Shown: one piece after another, positions 42,441 through 50,976 of the stretch
How the letters are laid out: every line of letters starts with the position of its first letter
How positions within the stretch are numbered: position 1 is the stretch's first letter
Source of the DNA: Halorubrum salinarum
GTDB lineage: Archaea; Halobacteriota; Halobacteria; Halobacteriales; Haloferacaceae
DNA length: 64,000 bases
Assembly: GCF_013267195.1 (NCBI RefSeq)
Contig: NZ_CP053941.1
Coordinates: 1,550,001 to 1,614,000 of the forward strand
Direction: 5' to 3'
The notes under the pieces: generated by a model
Told to the model about the DNA's origin: nothing
The model's input: only the letters and a program-made list of their open reading frames with translations
Databases searched by the model: none
Translations under genes and position numbers: made by a program

Positions 42441-44801
42441 ATGACACTGGAACGAGACGACGCGACCGACACGCGCTCGACGGACCCGACCGCGACCGAC
42501 GGCGATCGGACGGGCGGCCCCGGAGCGCGACGGCGACTCCGTTCGCTCGGTACCGACCTGTCGGGGCTCCAGGCGAGCGCGATCGGTCTCGCCGTCCTCG
42601 TCGCGCTCGCCGGGCTCCTCGCGACCGCCCCGGTCGCGGCCGGCCTCGCGGTCGGCTCGTCCGCGTCGTCCGTCGCCGCCGGACCGACGGCGCCCGTCGC
42701 GGTCGAGGCCCCGGGTCCGGTCGGCCCGGCCGACCGGGCGGAGATCAGCGGCGGGTTCTCCCGGCCGACCTACACCGGCGTCGCAGGGGATCCGATCGAG
42801 ATCAGCCACACCTTCGACAACCCCGACGGTCCGGCGTACCTGCTGATCGGGGGTAACCGGCTCAGCGACACCGGGGAACCCGTGGGATTCGTCGACGTGA
42901 TTAAGCTCACCGGGCAGACGACGACGATCAACACGCGGACGATCGGCACCGACGCGACCAGCGCGAACAGCTGCGCGAACGCGACCTGCGACCTGGAGTT
43001 CCGCGACGAGAACGGGGACGTGGTCGCGGAGAGCCTCGACGACCTGAGCGCGTTCTCGGGCGCGACCGGCGCCGGCGGGCTCGCCCGGCCGCTCGTCCCG
43101 CAGCGCTACCGACTCGCGATCACCAACGGGACGTTCGTCGTCAGTGACGACGGCGTGGTGACGCCGACCGCGGCCGCCGATCAGGCGGACCTCGTGTTGG
43201 AGAAGCCGCGGTTCAGCGAGGACGTCGAGGTGTTCACCACCGCCGACCGGGACGCGCTCGGCGAGGACGCCGACGCGGAGTCGCTCGGCGTGCTCCGCGA
43301 GAACGGGGCCGAGCGGTCCGCGGTGACCAAGGGGAACCGGATCGTCCTCGGCTTCGAGTCGACCGGCATCTGGGGCGCGCTGTCGCACTTCGCCGCGGAG
43401 CGCGGTGCGGGCCCGATCGAGGCCGGCGAGGCGGTCGACCACCGCGTCCTGGCCGACCTGTTGGAGAAGGAGTCGGGCGTGTCGCTCATGGTCAGACAGA
43501 CGAATCCGGGCATGAACGAACGGCCCGCGAGGCTCGACCTCTCGCGCGCCGACCCGGAGGACGTCTCGCTCATCGTCGCGGACGTGACCGAACTGGAGTC
43601 GCCCGACGCCCCGGGTCGCTTCTACCTCGTGATCGACACGAGCGACGGCGACCACTTCACCGATGACCCCGAGCCGGGCGACGAGTTCTCCGTCGCGTTC
43701 GCGCTGGAGGGGACCGAGGGCGAGCGGTACGCGTTCGCCGACGGGCAGGAGCCGCCGGCCGCGTTCGCGTCCGCGTCGGGGCCCGACGACGCCCCCCAGT
43801 TCCCCTACTGGGAGACGGCCGACAGCACGGTCCGCGCCGAGGCGTCGTTCACTGTCCGGGAGCGGTACCTCCGGTACGACCACGTCACCGAGGACGGCGA
43901 CCTCCTCGTCGAGGCGGACGAAGGGCAGCTCACGGGGACCACGTCGCTGCTGCCGCGGCGGGAGATGACCGCGACGCTCGTGAACGACGCCGGCGACGCG
44001 CCGTTCCGGGACGAATCGCCGCTGGAGATCGCGGACGGCAACTTCACCGTCGACGTCGACCTCGACGGGGTCTCCCCCGGGACGCGGCTGAACTACGAGC
44101 TGTACGAGGGGTCCACGCTCCGCGACAGCCGGACGCTCATCGTCGTCGGCGACGCCGACAACCCGGACGAGCTGGTGATCGACGACGCCCCCGACAACGT
44201 CACGGTCACCGAGGGCGGGAACCTCTCCGCGCTCCGGGTCGTTACGCGCAACGCGGGCGGGCTCACCGGAGAGGGCGAACTCGCGCTCACCGTCGACAAC
44301 GGCAGCCTCGGCGGCTCGTGGGGCGTCCGGCTCGCGCCGGGCGAGTCCCGGACCTACGACTTCGCCTCCGTGCCCGCCGACCTCGATCCCGGCAGGTACC
44401 CGTTCACGCTTCGACTCGACGGCGACACCCACGGCGGGACGCTAATCATCGAGCAGGACCCGGCGACGACGACGATCGACGACGAGGGCGACGGGAGCGC
44501 GGCCAACGGCACCGACGCCGACGACGGCGGCGCAGCTAACGGGACCGACGACGGGACTGAAGCGAGCGGCGACGACGGCGACTCGGAACAGAGTTCGACC
44601 GCCCCGAACGGGTCGGACTCGGACGGCGGCTCGAACGGCACCGAGACCGACGGCGGCTCCGGCGAGACGAGCGACGGGGACACGCCGGCAGGGGACGCGC
44701 CCGACTCCGTCGGCATGCTCCCGCTGCCGTTCGGCACCCGCGAGGCGCTCGGCGGCACGGTCCTCGTCGGCGCGGTCCACATCCTCGGCCACTGGGTCTG
44801 A
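42441..44801 (+). CDS. Large secreted or surface protein in the motility island
   Basis: A 786-aa protein from the ATG at 42441; the frame opens earlier at GTG 42372. A basic N-terminus precedes one hydrophobic segment (IGLAVLVALAGLLATAPVAAG), which may be a signal or anchor. The exterior is acidic with several NxS/T sites and two close Cys in NSCANATC. Repeated beta-type segments are seen (DVSLIVADV, FYLVIDTSD, NVTVTEGGN). A long Gly/Asp/Ser/Thr linker at about 680-760 leads to a short hydrophobic tail, VLVGAVHILGHWV. It resembles haloarchaeal surface glycoproteins, perhaps the BGTF type. Confidence 0.7.
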   Translation: MTLERDDATDTRSTDPTATDGDRTGGPGARRRLRSLGTDLSGLQASAIGLAVLVALAGLLATAPVAAGLAVGSSASSVAAGPTAPVAVEAPGPVGPADRAEISGGFSRPTYTGVAGDPIEISHTFDNPDGPAYLLIGGNRLSDTGEPVGFVDVIKLTGQTTTINTRTIGTDATSANSCANATCDLEFRDENGDVVAESLDDLSAFSGATGAGGLARPLVPQRYRLAITNGTFVVSDDGVVTPTAAADQADLVLEKPRFSEDVEVFTTADRDALGEDADAESLGVLRENGAERSAVTKGNRIVLGFESTGIWGALSHFAAERGAGPIEAGEAVDHRVLADLLEKESGVSLMVRQTNPGMNERPARLDLSRADPEDVSLIVADVTELESPDAPGRFYLVIDTSDGDHFTDDPEPGDEFSVAFALEGTEGERYAFADGQEPPAAFASASGPDDAPQFPYWETADSTVRAEASFTVRERYLRYDHVTEDGDLLVEADEGQLTGTTSLLPRREMTATLVNDAGDAPFRDESPLEIADGNFTVDVDLDGVSPGTRLNYELYEGSTLRDSRTLIVVGDADNPDELVIDDAPDNVTVTEGGNLSALRVVTRNAGGLTGEGELALTVDNGSLGGSWGVRLAPGESRTYDFASVPADLDPGRYPFTLRLDGDTHGGTLIIEQDPATTTIDDEGDGSAANGTDADDGGAANGTDDGTEASGDDGDSEQSSTAPNGSDSDGGSNGTETDGGSGETSDGDTPAGDAPDSVGMLPLPFGTREALGGTVLVGAVHILGHWV

Positions 44802-44908
44802 GACGCTCTGCGGGGCCGCCGGCCCGCGGCGGCCTCCGTCTACTGGCCCGAACGAGCCCGCCGCCGGGACCGTTCCACGTCCGTTCTCATCGCTGAGAAC
44901 CGCGGGGG

Positions 44909-44921
44909 AGCGATTAAGTGT
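44909..44921 (+). promoter_or_regulatory. Promoter of cheY
   Basis: The box GCGATTAAGTG is centred about 32 nt before the cheY ATG, giving a short leader that ends CAGACAACA. It probably drives cheY-cheC-cheD. Confidence 0.5.
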
Positions 44922-44946
44922 TCGCTTTCCCCCCCTTCAGACAACA

Positions 44947-45303
44947 ATGGCTACGCGGGTACTCATCGCCGACGACTCGGAGTTCATGCGGAATCTCCTC
45001 CGGGAGATCCTCGAAGGCGAGTTCGAGATCGTCGGGGAGGCGGAGAACGGCGTGGAGGCGGTGAACATGTACGAGGAGCACGGGCCGGACCTCGTGATGA
45101 TGGACATCGTGATGCCGATCCGCGACGGGATCGAGGCGACGACGGAGATCCTCGAAGAGAACCCCGACGCGACGGTGATCATGTGTACCAGCGTCGGCCA
45201 GGAGGAGAAGATGAAGGCGGCCATCAAGGCGGGCGCGGAGGGGTACATCACGAAGCCGTTCCAGAAGCCGAACGTGCTCGACGCAATCGGCTCGGCGGTA
45301 TAA
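44947..45303 (+). CDS. cheY: Chemotaxis response regulator CheY
   Basis: A 118-aa single receiver domain. Asp9 and Asp10 of IADDSE form the acidic pocket, Asp53 in VMMDIVMP accepts phosphate, Thr81 and Lys103 (YITKPFQ) are switch residues. In archaea phospho-CheY acts on the archaellum through the adaptor CheF, not FliM. It is followed at once by cheC, whose ATG overlaps its stop (TAATG). CheA and CheF are not in this window. Confidence 0.94.
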   Translation: MATRVLIADDSEFMRNLLREILEGEFEIVGEAENGVEAVNMYEEHGPDLVMMDIVMPIRDGIEATTEILEENPDATVIMCTSVGQEEKMKAAIKAGAEGYITKPFQKPNVLDAIGSAV

Positions 45304-46493
45304 TGCGCGTCGACGTCCGCGCGCTCGGCGCCTGTAACCGCCTCGCGGAGCAGGGCGCGAAACAGGCCGCCGGCGCGCTCTCGGACCTGACCGGGACCGA
45401 CCTCGCGGTGGAGGTGACGGGCGCGAGCGTCGCCAGCGGCGAGGACCTCGCGGAGTCGTTCGCGGGCCGGGAGTCCATCGGCGTGAGCGTCGGACTCCGC
45501 GGCGGGCTGGACGGCGAGGCGGTCCTCGCGTTCGACGCCGTCAACGCCGACGCCCTGCTCTCGCTGCTCCCCGGCGGCGCGTCGATGGAGCGGAGCGCGG
45601 TGACGGAGGTCGGCAACATCGCCCTCGGCGGCTTCCTCGACGGGTGGGCGAACTACCTCGGGAAGGCGATCGACATGACGCCCCCGCGGTACTTCGAGGC
45701 CGACGGCGCGGCGGTGCTGCCGGACGGCGCGCTGGCGGGCGACGGCGTCTTCCTCTTCGAGAGCCGGCTGGACGCGACGACGACGGACCTCGACTTCTCG
45801 ATCTACATGCTGCCCGACTCGGGGCCGTTCCGCGACCTCATCGTCGGGAAGACGGCGCCCGCGGCGACCGCCGGCGGCGAGGCGAACGGCGGGACGGAGA
45901 GTACGGCCGTCCCGTACGAGTCGCTGTCGACATTCTCCTCGCTGGCGAAGAAGGGGTCGGCGAACGCCGCCGACAACATCGCGATGATGACCGGGTTAGA
46001 AACGAGCGTCGACGTGAGCCGGCTCCGGTTCGTCCCGCTCGCCGACGTGCCCGCGGAGGTCGGTACCGAGCCGCACGCGGGCACGGTGTTCGAGCTTCAA
46101 GGCGAGCCGAGCGGCTACCTCGCCATCCTCTTCGAGGAGTCGTCGGCGGCGGCGGTCGCGGACGCGATGCTGCCGATGGAGCCCGACGAGCCCCTCGGCG
46201 ACATGGCCGAGAACGCCCTGTGCGAGCTCGGAAACGTGATGACGAGCGGGTTCATCGACGGCTGGGCGAACGTGCTCGGCACGTCGATCACCCACTCGCC
46301 GCCGGAGTTCGTCCACGACATCGGCGCGTCGACGATCAGCCCGCTCGTCGCCAAGCTGAGCGAGCGGCAGGACTACGGGTTCGTGATCGACACCGCGATC
46401 CAGACCGAGGGGATCCAGGCGCGCTGCGACGTGTACGCGCTCCCCGACGAGCGCGAACTGGCCCGGGCGCTCGACCGGCTCTCGGACCCGTGA
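45303..46493 (+). CDS. cheC: CheC-type CheY phosphatase with two CheC domains
   Basis: A 396-aa protein with two homologous halves. Each carries an active-site pattern of CheC/CheX phosphatases with conserved Glu and Asn: VTEVGNIALGGFLDGWANYL (about residues 98-117) and LCELGNVMTSGFIDGWANVL (about 303-322). They should remove phosphate from CheY and may bind CheD. It starts with the ATG overlapping the cheY stop and ends in a GTGA overlap with cheD. A two-domain chain is longer than the usual CheC of about 200 residues. Confidence 0.88.
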   Translation: MRVDVRALGACNRLAEQGAKQAAGALSDLTGTDLAVEVTGASVASGEDLAESFAGRESIGVSVGLRGGLDGEAVLAFDAVNADALLSLLPGGASMERSAVTEVGNIALGGFLDGWANYLGKAIDMTPPRYFEADGAAVLPDGALAGDGVFLFESRLDATTTDLDFSIYMLPDSGPFRDLIVGKTAPAATAGGEANGGTESTAVPYESLSTFSSLAKKGSANAADNIAMMTGLETSVDVSRLRFVPLADVPAEVGTEPHAGTVFELQGEPSGYLAILFEESSAAAVADAMLPMEPDEPLGDMAENALCELGNVMTSGFIDGWANVLGTSITHSPPEFVHDIGASTISPLVAKLSERQDYGFVIDTAIQTEGIQARCDVYALPDERELARALDRLSDP

Positions 46494-47077
46494 CCCGCTC
46501 GCTCTCCGACGATCGGCCGGACGCCCCGGCGGAGCGAACGGAGAGCGACGGGACCGCGGTCGCCGACGCGGAGCCCGCCGCCGTCACGGGCGGCGCGGCG
46601 AGCGACGACACGGGCCGGATCAAGGTCGGCGTGGGCGAACTTGCGGTCACGGACGGCGACGCCGTCCTGACGACCAGCGGCCTCGGCTCCTGCGTCGCGG
46701 TCGCGCTCGTCGACGAGCGGGCCGGCGTCCGCGGGCTCCTCCACGCCATGCTGCCCGCGGGCGAGGGGCAGTCCACCGCGGCCTCGCGGCCGGCGAAGTA
46801 CGTCGACACCGGGATCGACTCGCTGATCGGGGCGCTCGACGACGCCGGCGCCGACCCGCGCCGCCTGAAGGCGCGCGTCGCCGGCGGCGCCGAGATGCTC
46901 GACCTCACCGACGCGGTCGGTCCCCGGAACGTCGAGCGGGTCGGCGAGGTGCTCGACGCCGCGAACGTCCCGGTCGTCGCCAGCGATGTCGGCGACGCGG
47001 TGGGGCGGACGGTCCGGTTCGGTCCGGACGGGCGGCTCGTCATCCGGGCCGCCGACGGCTTCGAGCGAGCCATCTGA
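46490..47077 (+). CDS. cheD: Receptor deamidase CheD
   Basis: A 195-aa chemotaxis protein that deamidates or otherwise tunes transducer receptors and interacts with CheC. The catalytic Cys is in TSGLGSCVAVALVD and the His in RGLLHAMLP. GGAEMLDL and the C-terminal GRTVRFGPDGRL are also family features. The first 40 residues are an acidic extension not usual in bacterial CheD. The GTG start overlaps the cheC stop (GTGA), so CheC and CheD are probably made in ratio. Confidence 0.9.
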   Translation: MTRSLSDDRPDAPAERTESDGTAVADAEPAAVTGGAASDDTGRIKVGVGELAVTDGDAVLTTSGLGSCVAVALVDERAGVRGLLHAMLPAGEGQSTAASRPAKYVDTGIDSLIGALDDAGADPRRLKARVAGGAEMLDLTDAVGPRNVERVGEVLDAANVPVVASDVGDAVGRTVRFGPDGRLVIRAADGFERAI

Positions 47078-47249
47078 CCGCTCCTCCGGGGCCTCTCGCT
47101 CCCCGTCACCGGACCGGCTCGCCTCCGACCGGTCGCGATTTCTCAGCGCTTACCCCGATCAGCGGTCGACGGCCGCCGTGCGACGTGTCTTCTCACTGTT
47201 GATATTTTGAGGGGTGAATTGAAGTGGGTTCTGCGGGTCGTACACGGTA

Positions 47250-49196
47250 ATGGGCCTCGAACTACCGGTGTGGGGAGCTCCAACGGCCGCCTGGGCAGTC
47301 GCCACGCTGGGGCTCGTCGGTGCGAGCGTCCTCGACAGGTTCCTCGACGACGACGGGTCCGACGACGACGGTTCCGGTGGTATGGACGGCGACGACGACC
47401 CCTTCGGCGGCGACATGGGTGGCGGCATGGGCGGCGGAGGGATGGGCGGCGGCATGGGCGACGGCGGTGGCGGCGGCGACGGCTTCGACGACTTCGACGG
47501 GATGGACGAGTGGGACGACGAGTTCGATGACGGCGGCGGCGGTGGCGGTGGCGGCGGCGGCGCGGCCACCGACGAGCTGGAGAACCGGCTCGACGAGCTC
47601 GAAAACGAGGTCGCGTCGCTCTCCTCGACCGTCTCGACGGTCCGCTCGGAGAACGAGGAGATCTCGAACGCCGTCGACGACATCGAGGAGGACGTCCGCA
47701 ACCTGCTCGACATCTACGAGATGGTCACCCGCGGCATCAACCCGTTCGTTGACGACTCCGGCGGCTTCGACAGCGTCGCCGGCGGCGGCGAGGGCTCGTT
47801 CGGCATCTTCGACGACGAGGACGCCGGCGAGGAGGAGGACCTCGACGAGGACGTCGCGAACGCCGACGCGGACGGGTTCTTCGACGACGACCTCCTCGAC
47901 GAGGAGGAGGAGGCCGACGGGTTCGACGAGGAGCTCGACGACGACGGCGACGACGAGGAGTTCGACGACCTCGACGGCGACGACGGCTTCGACGACTTCG
48001 ACGAGGAGTTCGACGAACTGGACGACGACAGCACGGACGACGCCGCGTCCGAGACCGAAACGGCGGACGACGGAGACGACATGAACGAAGACGGAAAGAG
48101 TTTCAGCGAACTGAAAGAAGAGTACGACTCCGGGGAGGCCGACTGGGCCGAAGAGGGCGACGACGGCGCGGACGACGACCCGTTCGACGACGGGGACGAC
48201 TCGTTCGCCGACCCCGGCGACGAAACCGACTCGTTCGACGACGCCGACGACGGGTTCGACGACGACCTCGGCGGCGCCGTCGAGGACGACGGCGTCGACT
48301 TCGACGAGCCGGCCGACCCCGACCCCGAACCGGCGGGCGCGGCCGATCCGGAGCCCGCGCCTGACCCGGAGCCCGCGCCCGACCGCCAGCCCGGCGGCGA
48401 TCCGGCCGAGGCGACCGGCGGCTTCGAGTACGTCGGCGAGGACGACCTCTCGGGGAGCGGCGGCCGCGGCAAGCCGTACCTCACGGAGCTCCCCGGCGAC
48501 TACGTCGGCGACCTCCTCGTGATGGAGTGGCTGGAGTTCCTCGTCTCCGAGAGCGACGTCACCGACGCGGTGCGCGCCATCAACTACTACGAGCGGATCG
48601 AGTGGATCGGCCCGGACGCCGCGGCGCGGCTCCGCGACTTCCTCTCCGGGTTCGGCACCATCGACCGCAACCTCGTCGACCGGCCGGGCACGGACCGGCT
48701 CGTCCGCGAGCACCACACCCGCAGCCTCCGGTACGTGACCCAGCTCAACGGCACGAGCAGCCACACGGTCCTCCTGGACCGCTGGGACGACCTCGCCGGC
48801 GGCTCGATGGTCGGCGGCGGCCCCGTCAACGCGCCCCGCGGCGGCCGTCGCGGCGGACGGGCGCGTTCGGGTCGCGGCGGACGCGACGGCCGCGACGCGC
48901 GAAGCGACCGACCCGCGCCCGAGCGGAACGGCCACGACGGCGGTCGCCGGGACGCGCCCGACGACCGCGAGCGGCGGACGAACGGTGCGGACCGCGACGA
49001 CGCGGCGCGAGAAGCGGACGCCGACCGGCACGACGGCCACCGCGACGACCGGCACGACGGCCGCCGCGACGACCGGCACGACGGCCGCCGCGACGACCGG
49101 CGCGAGCGGAACGGTTCCACCCGCCCGATGAACGATCCGAATCCCCGTTCCGACCGCGCCGATCCGGCCGACGGAGGGTGGGGAGATGGGCGTTAG
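47250..49196 (+). CDS. arlCE: ArlCE, fused archaellum cytoplasmic ring protein
   Basis: A 648-aa protein that joins the ArlC and ArlE parts of the archaellum motor-switch complex. A short hydrophobic N-terminus leads to a Gly/Asp-rich stretch, a coiled coil (DELENRLDELENEVASLSS), a very acidic tract, and the conserved ArlE domain near residue 405 (GKPYLTELPGDYVGDLLVME). The ring links the motor to CheF/CheY. The C-terminal 100 residues are Arg-rich with three 8-residue RHDG(H/R)RDD repeats, coded by 24-bp repeats at 49026-49097. It overlaps arlF by 11 nt. Confidence 0.9.
   Translation: MGLELPVWGAPTAAWAVATLGLVGASVLDRFLDDDGSDDDGSGGMDGDDDPFGGDMGGGMGGGGMGGGMGDGGGGGDGFDDFDGMDEWDDEFDDGGGGGGGGGGAATDELENRLDELENEVASLSSTVSTVRSENEEISNAVDDIEEDVRNLLDIYEMVTRGINPFVDDSGGFDSVAGGGEGSFGIFDDEDAGEEEDLDEDVANADADGFFDDDLLDEEEEADGFDEELDDDGDDEEFDDLDGDDGFDDFDEEFDELDDDSTDDAASETETADDGDDMNEDGKSFSELKEEYDSGEADWAEEGDDGADDDPFDDGDDSFADPGDETDSFDDADDGFDDDLGGAVEDDGVDFDEPADPDPEPAGAADPEPAPDPEPAPDRQPGGDPAEATGGFEYVGEDDLSGSGGRGKPYLTELPGDYVGDLLVMEWLEFLVSESDVTDAVRAINYYERIEWIGPDAAARLRDFLSGFGTIDRNLVDRPGTDRLVREHHTRSLRYVTQLNGTSSHTVLLDRWDDLAGGSMVGGGPVNAPRGGRRGGRARSGRGGRDGRDARSDRPAPERNGHDGGRRDAPDDRERRTNGADRDDAAREADADRHDGHRDDRHDGRRDDRHDGRRDDRRERNGSTRPMNDPNPRSDRADPADGGWGDGR
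49026..49097 (+). repeat. Three 24-bp tandem repeats in arlCE
   Basis: Three in-frame units at 49026-49049, 49050-49073 and 49074-49097 encode RHDGHRDD, RHDGRRDD and RHDGRRDD. Repeats two and three differ very little, so slippage could change copy number without shifting the frame. Confidence 0.85.
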
Positions 49197-49659
49197 CGTC
49201 TCCGCGTCCACGGCCATCATCGTCGCGGGGCTGTTCTTCGCGTTCACGACGTTCTACCCCGTGGCGGCCAACGGGCTCGACCGCGTCTCCGACGCCCAGC
49301 ACGGCGTCAACGAGCGCGCGCTCGAACGGCAGAACACCGAGTTCGCGGTGACGAACGCGACGTTCAACACGACGACCGACACCCTCACCGTCAACGCCAC
49401 CAACGAGGGGGCGGTCGGCCTCGTCGCCGGCGACGCGACGCTCGTGGTCGGCAACGAGTACGTCGACGTGGGCGGGCCGAACGCCACCACGACGGTCGAC
49501 GGCGACGGCGACACCGCGCTCTGGCTCGGCGACGAGACGCTCACCGTGCGGGTTTCGCAGGGCGACACGACCACGACGATCGGGGAGGGCACGCGCGTCG
49601 TCCTCGTCGTCGAGTCCGGCGTCCGCGACGCCGCGACCGTGACGGAGGTGAGCGCGTAG
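49186..49659 (+). CDS. arlF: Archaellum stator protein ArlF
   Basis: A 157-aa protein with one N-terminal membrane helix (STAIIVAGLFFAFTTFYPVA) and an extracellular beta-sandwich domain. ArlF binds the S-layer and, with ArlG, anchors the motor. Several NxT/S sites (NAT, NTT) may be glycosylated. Its ATG lies inside the end of arlCE (11-nt overlap), and arlG follows its stop directly. Length and order are typical. Confidence 0.93.
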   Translation: MGVSVSASTAIIVAGLFFAFTTFYPVAANGLDRVSDAQHGVNERALERQNTEFAVTNATFNTTTDTLTVNATNEGAVGLVAGDATLVVGNEYVDVGGPNATTTVDGDGDTALWLGDETLTVRVSQGDTTTTIGEGTRVVLVVESGVRDAATVTEVSA

Positions 49660-50154
49660 ATGGCCAGCGTCCCCGTCTCGCACCTCATCCTGTTCATCGC
49701 CAGCCTGGTGATCGCCGCCGGCGTCGTCGGCACGATCACCACCGGCGTCGACCGGGTGAGCGCGGCCGTCGACGACGCCGGCCTCGACGCGACCGAGCAG
49801 CTCCGGACCGACGTGACGATCATCTCGGACCCCAGCGCGGGGGTGTACAACGCGAGCGGCGACCAGAACGTCACGCTGTTGATAAAGAACACCGGTACGT
49901 ATCGGTTGGCGCCCGACGGCTCCGACCTCGACGTCGTCTTCGACGGCGCGTACGTCCGGCCGGATGCCATCTCCGGGGAGCTCGTCTCCGCGGACGGCGC
50001 GAACGCGTGGAGCCGTGGCGACGTGCTCCGGCTCACGATCGACACCAACCAGATCGACGGCTCCGACGGGCTCGCCGACGGCGACCACCGGGTGTTCCTC
50101 TCGGTGAACGGCGACGAGGAGCTGTTCCAGTTCCGCGTGGAGGGGGGTAACTGA
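49660..50154 (+). CDS. arlG: Archaellum stator protein ArlG
   Basis: A 164-aa protein, partner of ArlF. It has an N-terminal helix (SHLILFIASLVIAAGVVGTI), a short coiled stretch and a beta domain resembling archaellin without the cleavage site. It has NAS and NVT sites. In Sulfolobus ArlG forms filaments capped by ArlF. The gene is directly after arlF, and its stop overlaps the arlH start (TGATG). Confidence 0.93.
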   Translation: MASVPVSHLILFIASLVIAAGVVGTITTGVDRVSAAVDDAGLDATEQLRTDVTIISDPSAGVYNASGDQNVTLLIKNTGTYRLAPDGSDLDVVFDGAYVRPDAISGELVSADGANAWSRGDVLRLTIDTNQIDGSDGLADGDHRVFLSVNGDEELFQFRVEGGN

Positions 50155-50903
50155 TGCCCCACGACAACCTGCTCTCCCTGGGGCTCGGCGACCGCGACCG
50201 GCTCAACAAGGAGCTCGGCGGCGGCATCCCCCGCGGGAGCATCGTCCTCATGGAGGGCGACTACGGGGCCGGGAAAAGCGCCATCTCCCAGCGGTTCGCC
50301 TACGGCCTCGTCCAGGAGGGCGCGTCCGTCACGATGATGTCGACGGAGCTCACCGTCCGCGGGTTCATCGACCAGATGCACTCGCTGGAGTACGACATGG
50401 TGAAGCCGCTCCTCCAGGAGGAGCTGCTCTTCCTCCACGCCGACTTCGACTCGGGCGGCGCGTTCTCCGACGGCGACGGCGAGCGCAAGGAGCTGCTCAA
50501 GCGCCTGATGAACGCCGAGGCGATGTGGAACTCCGACGTCGTCTTCCTCGACACGTTCGACGCCATCTTCCGGAACGACCCCACCTTCGAGGCGCTGGTC
50601 CGGAAGAACGAGGAGCGGCAGGCCGCCCTGGAGATCATCTCCTTCTTCCGCGAGATCATCTCGCAGGGGAAGGTCGTCGTGCTCACCGTCGACCCCTCGG
50701 CGGTCGACGACGACGCGATCGGGCCGTTCCGGTCCATCGCCGACGTGTTCCTCGAACTGGAGATGATCGAGGTCGGCAACGACATCCGCCGCCAGATCAA
50801 CGTCAAGCGGTTCGCGGGCATGGGCGAACAGGTCGGCGACACGATCGGGTTCTCGGTGCGTTCCGGAACCGGAATCGTCATTGAGAGCCGCAGCGTCGCC
50901 TAA
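50154..50903 (+). CDS. arlH: Archaellum ATPase regulator ArlH
   Basis: A 249-aa RecA/KaiC-fold protein that binds the motor ATPase ArlI. Walker A is MEGDYGAGKSAISQ (about residues 34-47), and Walker B is DVVFLDTFDAIF. The N-terminus is LLSLGLGDRDRLNKELGGGI. ArlH binds ATP and changes oligomer state to control assembly. The ATG overlaps the arlG stop. The separate KaiC-like ATPase at 37654 is not the same gene. Confidence 0.94.
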   Translation: MPHDNLLSLGLGDRDRLNKELGGGIPRGSIVLMEGDYGAGKSAISQRFAYGLVQEGASVTMMSTELTVRGFIDQMHSLEYDMVKPLLQEELLFLHADFDSGGAFSDGDGERKELLKRLMNAEAMWNSDVVFLDTFDAIFRNDPTFEALVRKNEERQAALEIISFFREIISQGKVVVLTVDPSAVDDDAIGPFRSIADVFLELEMIEVGNDIRRQINVKRFAGMGEQVGDTIGFSVRSGTGIVIESRSVA

Positions 50904-50907
50904 CACC

Positions 50908-50976
50908 ATGACCCGTCGACGCACAGTCGGTCCGCGCGCGCGGACCGCGACCACCGCGACCCGGCACAGGACATGA
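50908..50976 (+). CDS. 22-aa Arg/Thr-rich ORF between arlH and arlI
   Basis: The frame MTRRRTVGPRARTATTATRH starts four bases after the arlH stop and ends in a TGA overlapping the arlI ATG (ATGA). It spans the 69-nt gap and would couple translation of arlI to arlH. It resembles in composition the 34-aa ORF in the sugar operon. It may be chance. Confidence 0.25.
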   Translation: MTRRRTVGPRARTATTATRHRT

